Assembly (NCBI GenBank): GCA_028275705.1
Contig: JAPWUD010000013.1
Location: 1-40,339 of the forward strand
Direction: 5' to 3'
Source of the DNA: Desulfurococcaceae archaeon
Lineage (GTDB): Archaea; Thermoproteota; Thermoprotei_A; Sulfolobales; Desulfurococcaceae
Length of the DNA stretch: 40,339 nucleotides
Shown piece after piece: positions 32,110-40,286 of the stretch. Numbering within the stretch: position 1 is the stretch's first letter; every line of letters begins with the position of its first letter. The position numbers were made by a program, and so were the translations under genes. The notes under the pieces are model-generated. The model did no database searches. It was not told the origin of the DNA and saw only the letters and a list, made by a program, of their open reading frames with translations.

Positions 32110-33911
32110 GCCTCAACCCATTAGATCTACTCAGAGCCCTCGCCACGTCTGAGAGGATCACTCCTCCATCAATGAAGTGGAAAACTGTGACGCCGAGTGA
32201 GTATAAGAGGGTTTATGAAGAGAGCATTAAAGACCCCTACTCATTCTGGAGCCGCGTAGCCTGGGGATTGAAGTGGGCTAAGCCGTGGAGTATTGTAGCT
32301 GAGGGTTCTCCTCCAGGGGTTAACTGGTTTGTTGATGGATTGATAAATCCATACTATAACATTATTGGTAAGCATAGAGATACATTTGTATGGAGTAAAC
32401 CAGCTATTATATGGGAGGGTGAAGAGGGGGATGCTAGAGTATTAACTTACTCAGAGCTAGATATACTAGTCAATAAAGTATCTAGCGCTCTAGTCAACAA
32501 TGGCGTTAAACCAGGTGACTGGGTACTCATATACTCACCACCATTAATTGAAGCAATTGCAACAGCACTAGCCTCAGTCAAGATCGGGGCGCCCTTTGAA
32601 ACAGTCTTCACGGGTTTTGGATACTATGAGCTAGCTAGGAGAACAAGGGAAGTCCAACCACGAGTGGTGTTTACAGCGAGCGGTTTCCCTAGACGAGGTA
32701 AGACTATTGATACATTATCCACAGTTAGAAAAGCAGTTGAAGCATCTGGGTTTAGGGGGAGAGTGGTTGTATACGAGAGAATGGGTCTACCTGCACTTAG
32801 GGAAAATGAAGAGGGGTTTATGGATTTTATTAGGGGAGAACATAGCGTTGTAAGTGACTTCAATGCACATAGCAACCACCCCTTATTTGGACTACATGTG
32901 GGTTATTCTAGTGATTATAGACTGGTTGTCCATGGAACCGGGGGGTTTCTAGTTCAAGTATATGCAACAAGCCACTGGATCGGGCTTAGACCAAGAGACA
33001 CATACTACTGCACTGTGTGGCCTGGATGGATAACTGGTGTAAGCTACGTGATCTTCGGACCGTTAATGATTGGCTCAACCATAGTATTGTATGATGGAGG
33101 CCCTGACTACCCATCGTGGGATCGGTGGTGGAGGATTATTGAGGACTACTCAGTTACATTGTTTCTAACTACTAGTAGTGCACTTAGATTACTGTCTAAG
33201 AGGAGCAGTGATCTAGTATCCACCAGGAGACTCGACACTCTCCGCGCGATACTCGTAACAGCAGAGCCCCTAGACCCTGAGACTTGGTGGTGGACCTATA
33301 GATTTGCGGGGACTAGTAAAACACCATTAATTGAGTCAATACCTGACAAGCTGAGTGGTAGAATACCAGTTGTAAACCTCTACATTCAAACAGAGACTGG
33401 TACTTTTATAACTGGAAACCTCGTAAACTACACTTTTCCACCTATTGCACCGGGTTCTGCCGGCACGCCAATACCAGGATTCGATATTAAAGTTGTTGAC
33501 AGTAGTGGAGTTGAAGTAGTTGAAGCTATTGGAGAACTAGTCGTGAAGAATCCATGGCCCTCAATGCCTATTAAATACCCAGCTGAGTACTCTGAGAAGT
33601 GGAAAAGTGGATACTATAGAACCGGGGATTATGGCTATATATCTAGCGATGGCTACGTATACATCCTCGGTAGACTAGATAATGTAGCGAAGATTAGTGG
33701 GTATAGAATAAGCCCTGGTGCAATAGAGAATACACTACGGGAAACCCTAAAAATAGACGTTAAAATATACAGAGTAAGAGACATTGAGAGATTTGAAGCC
33801 CTTGTACTGGAATACCGTGGATCAATAAACCCCGATGAAGTGAAATCAGCCATAAGAACAATGATCGGAGCTATTTCAGAGCCTAGAGAAGTCATTAAAT
33901 CAAATGCATAG
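32106..33911 (+). CDS. Acetyl-CoA synthetase-like (ANL superfamily) protein lacking key motifs
   Basis: A 601-residue protein, clearly AMP-forming acyl-CoA synthetase in fold: NIIGKHRD, LTYSELDILVNKVSSAL, the IQTETG and YRTGDYGYISSDGYVYILGR blocks. The ATP phosphate loop (TSGTTGKPKG in the family) is replaced around residues 264-273 by HVGYSSDYRL. The C-terminal domain stops at EPREVIKSNA, before the catalytic K of the PKTRSGK motif. It should not adenylate acetate in the normal way. ATGA overlap with the MBL gene. It is possibly a non-catalytic or altered enzyme. Confidence 0.8.
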   Translation: MSLNPLDLLRALATSERITPPSMKWKTVTPSEYKRVYEESIKDPYSFWSRVAWGLKWAKPWSIVAEGSPPGVNWFVDGLINPYYNIIGKHRDTFVWSKPAIIWEGEEGDARVLTYSELDILVNKVSSALVNNGVKPGDWVLIYSPPLIEAIATALASVKIGAPFETVFTGFGYYELARRTREVQPRVVFTASGFPRRGKTIDTLSTVRKAVEASGFRGRVVVYERMGLPALRENEEGFMDFIRGEHSVVSDFNAHSNHPLFGLHVGYSSDYRLVVHGTGGFLVQVYATSHWIGLRPRDTYYCTVWPGWITGVSYVIFGPLMIGSTIVLYDGGPDYPSWDRWWRIIEDYSVTLFLTTSSALRLLSKRSSDLVSTRRLDTLRAILVTAEPLDPETWWWTYRFAGTSKTPLIESIPDKLSGRIPVVNLYIQTETGTFITGNLVNYTFPPIAPGSAGTPIPGFDIKVVDSSGVEVVEAIGELVVKNPWPSMPIKYPAEYSEKWKSGYYRTGDYGYISSDGYVYILGRLDNVAKISGYRISPGAIENTLRETLKIDVKIYRVRDIERFEALVLEYRGSINPDEVKSAIRTMIGAISEPREVIKSNA

Positions 33912-33948
33912 GATGCCGTCGTGAAACTGCTTTGTTTTTCATATAAGG

Positions 33949-33956
33949 TTTATAAG
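33949..33956 (+). promoter_or_regulatory. TATA box of the candidate RNA gene
   Basis: TTTATAAG, about 25 nt before the first paired base of the RNA at 33974, the usual archaeal spacing. Confidence 0.5.
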
Positions 33957-33973
33957 GGTTGTTGATGTTTTCT

Positions 33974-34245
33974 CTACTGTGGAGTCGCCTCGAGATGCGG
34001 GTGTATCGTGGAGACCCAAGAGAGGCGTGTTTTGAGGGAGGAATCCAGGATGCGGGGTTTCCCCCACAGCAATGACCCAGAGGAAGCTGTGAAGGGGGAG
34101 CTGTGGGCTGGGGTTACCCCGAGCGGGTGGAGCCCTGTGATATGGATCCCGATGAAAAGGGATCCCGAGGGCGATGAAGCCAAGGGGAGAGGGCTTGATA
34201 TCGCTTGATATCAAGCCCAATGAAACCCGAACCCCTCATCAGTAG
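33974..34245 (+). ncRNA. Candidate GC-rich structured non-coding RNA of about 270 nt, family unknown
   Basis: A GC-rich island in an AT-rich genome with its own TATA box and no protein-like frame. The ends pair: CTACTG (33974-33979) with CAGTAG (34240-34245), then GAG with CTC. Inside are many perfect stems. They include CACAGC/GCTGTG (34065-34070/34086-34091), GGGCT-GGGG-TTA-CCCC...AGCCC (34105-34135), GGATCCC/GGGATCC with loop GATGAAAA (34144-34165), and a 12-bp hairpin (34191-34218). CGATGA and ATGA in loops resemble K-turn/K-loop elements bound by L7Ae. GAGGAA plus a late GAAACCCG recall RNase P RNA weakly, but the full conserved motifs are absent. SRP RNA motifs are not seen. Confidence 0.6.
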
Positions 34246-34686
34246 CACCATTGATGTATTCTCTCTACCATTAGCGAGCCCTATGCATTCTTCAACATTC
34301 ATACTTGCAACTTCTTGTTTAAGGAGCTTAGACTCCCTCCATTTTTTGGATTTAATCCCAACTCTCCACCCTTTTTATCTTGTCCTAATCCTGAATCAGG
34401 TTTCGTGAGTGTTGTTGATCACTTCTAATGGCTCGTAGGGCTTAATACCCATTACATTAAAGATCAAACTAGGAAAACTCATAGATTTCTCCAATCACCC
34501 CGGTCTTGAAGAGTGAGGCTCTAAATTACAATCTGACATAACAATGTGTTACTTTACTTTCCTGAATCGACATCTTCCTGGTTTCTATGTTTCTATATTG
34601 TTGTTTACTGGTCAGGACTCAAGACCTTCATCACTGTGCAGCCAACCCGAGCGCTCATCATCAATTTAATGCATTGCTTTAGTTCT
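34246..34686. other. Gene-free stretch of about 440 bases
   Basis: No convincing frame. The minus strand carries a short open stretch reading SKKWRESKLLKQEVASMNVE with no start site and a stop just upstream, possibly a relic. Composition is AT-rich again, in contrast to the RNA candidate to its left. Confidence 0.45.
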
Positions 34687-35316
34687 TTATAACTCTTCTT
34701 GTTTCTCCGGCTGGTAGTATGGACATATTTTTCTAAACACGCAGTATTGACACTCCCAAGTATACCTTGGGTGGCTAGCATCTACTAGTAGATTTTTAAC
34801 CTCAACCTCTATGTTTACTGGCTCGTGTTTTACATAGTACTCTACGAGTTTACTCGGAGTTATGTATATTAGAACACCGTTGCCCACTCCCAGTAGCTCT
34901 AAGTATACTTTTAACTGCTTTAAGTGGTGTTCCTTAGGGAGGTTTATTGCGGACCTACTAGTCTTGATCTCGACTACCAAACCCTCATCTCTCTTAAATG
35001 CATCAACACGGCCCTTTAATATAAATGACTGTCCATCAACAACTATTTCACGTGAAACTTCATACTCAACTTCAAACCCCCTCTCAGCCAGTAGCTTCCC
35101 GAGACCAGCGTGAGCAACATCCCCTAGTACAGCGGCTGGCTCAAAGGATAGAGTTAACTCAGGATACTTCTTCCTCAAGTGGTATTTATGAGTACAAGCC
35201 ACGAGGTCTGTAACGTATACTACCCGTGGATCTCTAGCCTCCTGCAACTTCTCAATTTGCTTCTTCATAATCCACTCATAGATCAACCCCACGACACTAC
35301 CTACAGCCGCAGCCAA
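34687..35316 (-). CDS. Cas4-like [4Fe-4S] PD-(D/E)XK nuclease
   Basis: A 209-residue protein. The four cluster cysteines are C41 (LVACTHKY) and C189, C192, C198 (CQYCVFRKIC). Nuclease residues: H69 (VAHAGL), D105 (GRVDAF), E116 and K118 (VVEIKTS), and the QLKVY motif at 134-138. All key residues are intact, so it should be an active exonuclease of the Cas4/RecB type. It has a hydrophobic N-terminus. TTG at 35316 follows GGTGG. It lies 15 kb from the CRISPR array, without cas1 or cas2, so a role in adaptation or in repair are both possible. Confidence 0.88.
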   Translation of the reverse strand: MAAAVGSVVGLIYEWIMKKQIEKLQEARDPRVVYVTDLVACTHKYHLRKKYPELTLSFEPAAVLGDVAHAGLGKLLAERGFEVEYEVSREIVVDGQSFILKGRVDAFKRDEGLVVEIKTSRSAINLPKEHHLKQLKVYLELLGVGNGVLIYITPSKLVEYYVKHEPVNIEVEVKNLLVDASHPRYTWECQYCVFRKICPYYQPEKQEEL

Positions 35317-35332
35317 TGAAAACCACCACTTA

Positions 35333-35896
35333 TTATTCCATGAGGCGGCAAGTATTTATCTCTAAGCAGATCTCCAAGTAGGTTTTATCAATTGGTTTAA
35401 ATCCATGTTTCTCAATAAACTCCTCTACGAGCGATTTAAACATTCTCCTCATATCTTCACTCACTAATTCCAACTCTAGGAAGTAACCCACCCCAATTAG
35501 CTCATCTAGTGTAGCCTTAACCCCGGTACCTTCATATAGTACCCTCCTCTTAGCGAAGGATAAAACTAGTTTAAAACCCAGGCTCTCAAATAGTGATTTT
35601 AGTTTTTCGAATTCGCTTGGATCTACTTGAAGCTCGATCTCTCTCCTCACTTTAATGTATTGAACACCCGTCTCTCTTGGACCCTTGTATGTCAATGCTA
35701 GAGCTTTAGTAGAGCCACAGGTACTCAATCTAATTCTCAATGCCTCATCAGTCTCTCTAAAGTCTCTACACGGGTGGTTGTAGTAGTGGTCTACCTCAAG
35801 GCACTCCCCTACTCTGCTGAATCCACTGCTCTCTAGAAGTCTCTCTGTGTGGACTGGATCATCTACTTTGAATTTAACTTCTACTTCACTATGCAG
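35333..35896 (-). CDS. CYTH-domain protein (class IV adenylate cyclase/thiamine triphosphatase type)
   Basis: About 187 residues. CYTH features: EVEVKFKV at the N-terminus (E-x-E-x-K), ALRIRLS, LTYKGPR, IKVRREIELQV, KRRVLYEG, LDELIGVGYFLELEL. The family acts on triphosphates with metal. The only in-frame ATG/GTG/TTG start (TTG, 35953) would add 19 unlikely residues. A CTG at 35896, 7 nt after AGGAGGGTG and exactly where family members have Met, is the better start. It overlaps the HDAC-like gene end by 8 nt. Confidence 0.85.
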   Translation of the reverse strand: MHSEVEVKFKVDDPVHTERLLESSGFSRVGECLEVDHYYNHPCRDFRETDEALRIRLSTCGSTKALALTYKGPRETGVQYIKVRREIELQVDPSEFEKLKSLFESLGFKLVLSFAKRRVLYEGTGVKATLDELIGVGYFLELELVSEDMRRMFKSLVEEFIEKHGFKPIDKTYLEICLEINTCRLME

Positions 35897-36926
35897 TTTG
35901 AAGCACCCTCCTTGAAACCTTATCGAGAACCCTACTAGTAGATTCGAGTGCAAGTCTACGCGCTGTACTCGGGGTTTTCGTTAGTAGTGGATACTCGGGG
36001 TTTTCACCTTGTAATCCCTTAATAAATGCTAGTAGCCCTCTCTTCAAGCCAACGCTATAGCCTCCCTCTAACAACACCACTGTTGGGGCATTTAATTCCC
36101 TCACGAGAGATCCGAGCGCATAGTATGAAGCCTCCGTTAACGCTAGATCTGCTAATCCATCGTTTTCAAAAGCGTCGAATCCGGCTGACACCGCAACGGC
36201 CTCTGGAGAGTACTTAACCAATAGATCTCTAATTAATCCCACCAACTCCACGAGTAAGTCGTCGCCAGTGTACCTTGGTAGAACAATGTTTGCTTTATAA
36301 CCATAACCCTCACCCTCCCCCACTTCATCCGGGTAACCCGTATGAGGATATAGCGTGGTGGGGTCTTGGTGGAGGTCTACTTGTAGTATTCTCTCTCTAT
36401 AAAATATCTCCATAGTACCATTACCATGGTGAGCGTCAAAGTCTAACGCCAGTATTCTCTTATAACCAGCATCTATAAACCCCCGAATGGCTCCAGCTGC
36501 GTTATTCAATATGCAGAAACCCTGCGTTGAGACACCTGGAGTTGCACCATTGAAGCCCGCGTGGTGTCCAGGTGGTCTCCCAACAAGGAACGCGCTATTT
36601 GACTTCAATGAGTATTCATAAGCGAGGTTTAAGAATCCAAGCGCTAAGTTGAGTGTGTCTTTGGCCATGTACGTGTCTTCGTCGATCTCTATTGGTGCTC
36701 TACGTGAGAGCTTCTCGAGGTATTCAATGTACTCGCTCGAGTGTACTCTCCTAGCTGTTTTTAATGCTTCACTATAATTAAACCTCTGAATACTCTCCTC
36801 GATAAATGAATATCCCTCTGTGGATAGTGTTGACTTGACCTCTACTACTCTACCCGGGTTTTCAGGGTGTTGGAACCATGGCTTATGCATAGTTATTGAC
36901 TCTCTAACTAAGACTAGTCTCAACAC
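35889..36926 (-). CDS. Histone deacetylase / acetylpolyamine amidohydrolase family enzyme
   Basis: A 345-residue zinc-dependent arginase-deacetylase fold. Motifs: VGRPPGHHAGF with the catalytic His pair, GFCILNNAAGAI, LALDFDAHHGNGTMEIFY with the zinc-binding D-x-H, VSAGFDAFENDGL with the second zinc Asp, and LLEGGYSVG with the Tyr. All catalytic residues are visible. The archaeal substrates are unproven; acetylpolyamines or acetyl-lysine are candidates. The GTG start at 36926 lies 10 nt after the DHH gene. Confidence 0.93.
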   Translation of the reverse strand: MLRLVLVRESITMHKPWFQHPENPGRVVEVKSTLSTEGYSFIEESIQRFNYSEALKTARRVHSSEYIEYLEKLSRRAPIEIDEDTYMAKDTLNLALGFLNLAYEYSLKSNSAFLVGRPPGHHAGFNGATPGVSTQGFCILNNAAGAIRGFIDAGYKRILALDFDAHHGNGTMEIFYRERILQVDLHQDPTTLYPHTGYPDEVGEGEGYGYKANIVLPRYTGDDLLVELVGLIRDLLVKYSPEAVAVSAGFDAFENDGLADLALTEASYYALGSLVRELNAPTVVLLEGGYSVGLKRGLLAFIKGLQGENPEYPLLTKTPSTARRLALESTSRVLDKVSRRVLQTA

Positions 36927-36935
36927 TCGTCACTT

Positions 36936-37952
36936 CTACGAGGAGTAGTATAGTGCTTGGTAGAGTAGTTCAATTAAGTTCTTCTTGTCAATGTCTTTAT
37001 CTACCCTCACTATGGCGAGGTTGGGATGTCCTGCTATGTCGTTTGCAACACCCTCAGCTAGTAGGAATTTTGCAATTCTATATGCCCTCCCACCAGATGC
37101 TTTTATAATTAGTAGTGAGTAGCCGCGATTAGTCCCAGCGAGCATTGCTACTGGTGCTTGCAGTATTAAGGCTAATTTAGAGGCTAGTGCAGTAGCACCA
37201 CGCTTTCTCCACACATGTCTTGCATCAATAAACCTTAAATCACCAATCTTCACTGCTCCAATGGCTAGTTTCATTGCAACCTCTCTAACTTCCCTATCTC
37301 TCTCTTCAATAACTTTCTTAACTGTATTCCATGTAGACTCATTCAAAGGCATTGGAGATGGAGATGGGTCTGCAAGCCAATTAATAGTCTTCAACCACAA
37401 CTCCTCGTTTCTAACAGCCGTTAGTGCTTTAGAAATCATCTTCGCTAGCTCAAATAACTTCATGTACTTCCCAGGTATCCTCTTCCCCGCATCCATGTAC
37501 TTTATTACCTCAACGAACTCCCTTAGTTTAGAGTGTATATTTACGCCTCTCCGCGCGATCTCGTCATATAGGATCACAGACGTGGGCCTCCTGTAGTCAA
37601 CAAATACCTCATCAAATACTTTTCTAAGCTCACTCACCCTTTGAACACTTGCAATGTGGTGGTCTACAAATACCACTCTACCAACCCCGAAGTGCTGCCT
37701 TAACAACTTAACAACACCACCCAGTACTTCGCTATATGGAGTGTCTAGGAAGTAAACGATCTCATAGCTCTCTTTGACCTGCGATAGTAGATACCTCAAT
37801 CTATCTGGGTCTATTGGCTGCTTAACTAGCTCAACGTCACCCTCAACTGGGTACTTCTTCGCGTATTCTTGGCTATATGTCAATAGTGCTGTAGCAACTA
37901 CTCCATCAGCATCCCAGTCTCCGAGTACGAGTATTTTCCTCTTCTTCTCCAC
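36936..37952 (-). CDS. DHH-family phosphoesterase
   Basis: A 338-residue protein. Motif I DWDADGVVATALLTY, motif II FLDTPYS, motif III VDHHIAS and a later motif IV region (DYRRPTSVI) form the Mn-binding site. The C-terminal part (GVANDIAGHPNLAIVRV) resembles the DHHA1 substrate-binding domain, with GH replacing GGH. It fits the RecJ-like or oligoribonuclease-type DHH enzymes of archaea. GTG start, GAGGTG 8 nt upstream. First gene of a DHH-HDAC-CYTH-Cas4-like run on one strand. Confidence 0.9.
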   Translation of the reverse strand: MEKKRKILVLGDWDADGVVATALLTYSQEYAKKYPVEGDVELVKQPIDPDRLRYLLSQVKESYEIVYFLDTPYSEVLGGVVKLLRQHFGVGRVVFVDHHIASVQRVSELRKVFDEVFVDYRRPTSVILYDEIARRGVNIHSKLREFVEVIKYMDAGKRIPGKYMKLFELAKMISKALTAVRNEELWLKTINWLADPSPSPMPLNESTWNTVKKVIEERDREVREVAMKLAIGAVKIGDLRFIDARHVWRKRGATALASKLALILQAPVAMLAGTNRGYSLLIIKASGGRAYRIAKFLLAEGVANDIAGHPNLAIVRVDKDIDKKNLIELLYQALYYSS

Positions 37953-38050
37953 AATATAAGCACCTCGAATACATAATACACTCTAATAGCATTAACCAAT
38001 ACATATACAGTAATCAATTTAAAAATAATGCATTATAAAAAGGGGTTTAA

Positions 38051-39238
38051 ATGAAGCACTTATCCATGATAGCGGAAGAGCTTAGAAAAATAGTTTCAAG
38101 TGGTGCAAAACTCACAAGATTAGACTCCTCGAGTAACCCAATACTCCTCGTAGAGGAAGCTTCAAATAGGCAAATAGAGGTCATTGGGGAAAAACTCGTT
38201 AAAACACTAGAATACACTCGATTAAAGCCACCGAGTGATCTCTACGCATTAGACTCTAGCTCAAGAGTTATTGAAACACCATACTTATTCCTCGCTATTG
38301 GAGCTGGAAGCGTATTCAGCCGCTTCACTGGCAGGGGCTTCGATGTCCCACACGCCTCCTCAATCCTAGGGCTTGAAGAGCCACTGTGTAGACACACACT
38401 CCTAGTTCCAGAGGTTGAGCTGGAGAGCGATATTTTAAACTCCATCATGGATATACCGGGTGTTCTAACAAAAAATCCCCTGGGGACACAGTACAGTAGC
38501 TACTACAATAAACACATCGCTCTCGTAGAGCTACGCTTATTCATTGAAAACTGCCTCCTCGAGAAATTCCACGATTCAAGCCTCGTCAATGATAAACCAG
38601 TTTTACTCATAGATGGGCCATTATTATACCCCAAGACAATTATCACAGAGTCCACTTACCCCTCGCCAAGGGAGAGGATTAAGACATATATTGATAGCCT
38701 TGATTATTTAAATAAGCAACGCTCTAAAGTAGTAGATAACTTAATAGAGAGTGGCATCTACGTCGCGGGGATTGTAAAGAGGCTTAATAGGAGTTATTAC
38801 TTATCAACAATAGACCCATTTGGACTCTCCACGGGTAAAATAAATGATGAAGCATACATTGATACGTTAATAACGAGAATGAAGCCCTTTATATCAAGGT
38901 CTCTATTGATAGGTCCTTTGAGAGTTAAGCAAGAAGCTGGAGGCATGGGTAGGCTCTTATGGTATATAGTTGCATCGAGGAGAATCTACCCAGCACCTGG
39001 GAGAATGGGCAACTACGCGGTATTTAGAGTGGAGATACCAGAGTCTATTGAGAGTAAAAACCAGGAGTTGCTAGGATACGTCTTCTACGATAGTCTAAAT
39101 ACAGGTAGCTTACTACCACTAAGTATATTAATAGTTGATAAGAGAGTGAAAAAGATCTCATCATCGATTACGACATATCTACTATACACGACAGGCATAC
39201 CCATAGAGGCAACAAGCCAGTACATAACAATGTTCTAA
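38051..39238 (+). CDS. nurA: NurA-type 5'-3' nuclease
   Basis: A 395-residue NurA-domain protein. The RNase H-like core shows DLYALDSSSRVIET (first acidic residue), VLLIDGPLLYP (second) and a C-terminal ADK-type position (LILIVDKRVK). NurA usually works with the HerA helicase and Mre11-Rad50 in end resection, but none of them is in this window. The ATG at 38051 lies about 30 nt after CAATTTAAAAATA, a TATA element, so the mRNA may be leaderless. Confidence 0.85.
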   Translation: MKHLSMIAEELRKIVSSGAKLTRLDSSSNPILLVEEASNRQIEVIGEKLVKTLEYTRLKPPSDLYALDSSSRVIETPYLFLAIGAGSVFSRFTGRGFDVPHASSILGLEEPLCRHTLLVPEVELESDILNSIMDIPGVLTKNPLGTQYSSYYNKHIALVELRLFIENCLLEKFHDSSLVNDKPVLLIDGPLLYPKTIITESTYPSPRERIKTYIDSLDYLNKQRSKVVDNLIESGIYVAGIVKRLNRSYYLSTIDPFGLSTGKINDEAYIDTLITRMKPFISRSLLIGPLRVKQEAGGMGRLLWYIVASRRIYPAPGRMGNYAVFRVEIPESIESKNQELLGYVFYDSLNTGSLLPLSILIVDKRVKKISSSITTYLLYTTGIPIEATSQYITMF

Positions 39239-39489
39239 TCCATCCAACCAATAGTAACCAAGATTAATACCTTCCTATACACGGAAAGCGCGTTGTTGAA
39301 CCCTAAAGATCTAAATTGCTATATGCCTCTATATAGCGCAGAGCTTGTGAATTCCTTAAATTATGGGATACTTCGACTAATTCCATTGACTCAAGGTATA
39401 TATTAATTCTTTGCTTTTCTCTATGAACTATGGGATTAGATTATTTAGTGGTTTGTATTGGTTTCTAGAGGTTATTTATCTATTATAAT

Positions 39490-39897
39490 CTACGTTATTT
39501 TAATCCATACTCTCCCGATTCTTTTATATGTACTAATGGCTTTCCTCCTTAGTTTCTCTACTTCTCTATTCATTATTAATGGTATTCCCTCTACAAGTGC
39601 CGATAACGCTATTGGATTCTCTTTATTCACCATGTTTTCAAGTTCTTTTAGTGTATACAGGAAGACATCTACTCTCCACTTTCTAAACTCCGATGTTAAA
39701 GAAAATCTATCGAGAATACTCAACTCACTTACACTATTTGAAACAATTAATAGGTCTACGTCACTCCAATCCCCACCACCACTCCTACTCCAAGATCCAA
39801 ACACTATTGCAGCTTCAACATTGAACTCTCTACTAAGCTCACTGAGCACTCTTTCTACATTTTTAACCCAATTCTCTCTAATTGCTTCTTCACCCAT
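39490..39897 (-). CDS. MNT-type nucleotidyltransferase antitoxin
   Basis: A 135-residue minimal nucleotidyltransferase. FGSWSRSGGGDWSDVDLLIV gives the G-S-x10-D-x-D site, and WRVDVFLYT the third Asp. It overlaps the HEPN gene end by 43 nt. In HEPN-MNT systems the MNT AMPylates and silences the HEPN RNase. Confidence 0.9.
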   Translation of the reverse strand: MGEEAIRENWVKNVERVLSELSREFNVEAAIVFGSWSRSGGGDWSDVDLLIVSNSVSELSILDRFSLTSEFRKWRVDVFLYTLKELENMVNKENPIALSALVEGIPLIMNREVEKLRRKAISTYKRIGRVWIKIT

Positions 39898-40286
39898 TTG
39901 ATTATTTCTCTACAGGAATTAATAGCTCTATTAGCTACTTCCTCATCATAGTATAGTGCTGGATAACCTGATTCAAAAGCATTTGGATACCTTGATGGTA
40001 TGTAGTGTCTATCTAGTTCTCTAGCATGAGTGTAGATCTCCGCCTCGACCTCGATGTCTCCCTTCAAATACTCCAATAACTCTATAATACTATGACCCCA
40101 CGCGCTTTTTCCAGTAGCATAGAGTAGCGATTTAACTGCTTTTTCACATGCTTGTTGTGCTTGGAAGCAACTCCACTCATAGTATCCATTTCTCATGCTA
40201 CTCATTGACGCCTCTAGATCTCTCAATGCTTGTTGAAACCACCTCTTTGCTTCCTCAAACCTCTCCAATAATACATCCCTATTCAT
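39855..40286 (-). CDS. HEPN-domain toxin
   Basis: A 143-residue HEPN protein of the type with WFQQALRDLEAS and YEWSCFQAQQACEKAVKSLLY, a C-terminal helix pair and DRHYIPSRYPNAF, typical of the HEPN family paired with MNT. ATG at 40286. A TATA-like GCTTTATATG lies upstream (about 40310-40320). It appears complete, unlike the HEPN at 23.9 kb. Confidence 0.9.
   Translation of the reverse strand: MNRDVLLERFEEAKRWFQQALRDLEASMSSMRNGYYEWSCFQAQQACEKAVKSLLYATGKSAWGHSIIELLEYLKGDIEVEAEIYTHARELDRHYIPSRYPNAFESGYPALYYDEEVANRAINSCREIIKWVKKQLERIGLKM

Noticed and set aside
33974-34245. Assignment of the structured island to RNase P RNA or SRP RNA
   Set aside because: The full GAGGAAAGUC and ACAGAA blocks of RNase P and the helix 8 motif of SRP are not found, so no family name was given.
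33939-34302. Several short frames on both strands over the GC-rich island
   Set aside because: Pro/Ser/Gly-rich products typical of translated structured RNA; no start signals.
34548-34560. GTTACTTTAC resembling half of the PadR-upstream palindrome
   Set aside because: Only one half-site, and no gene start nearby that it could control.
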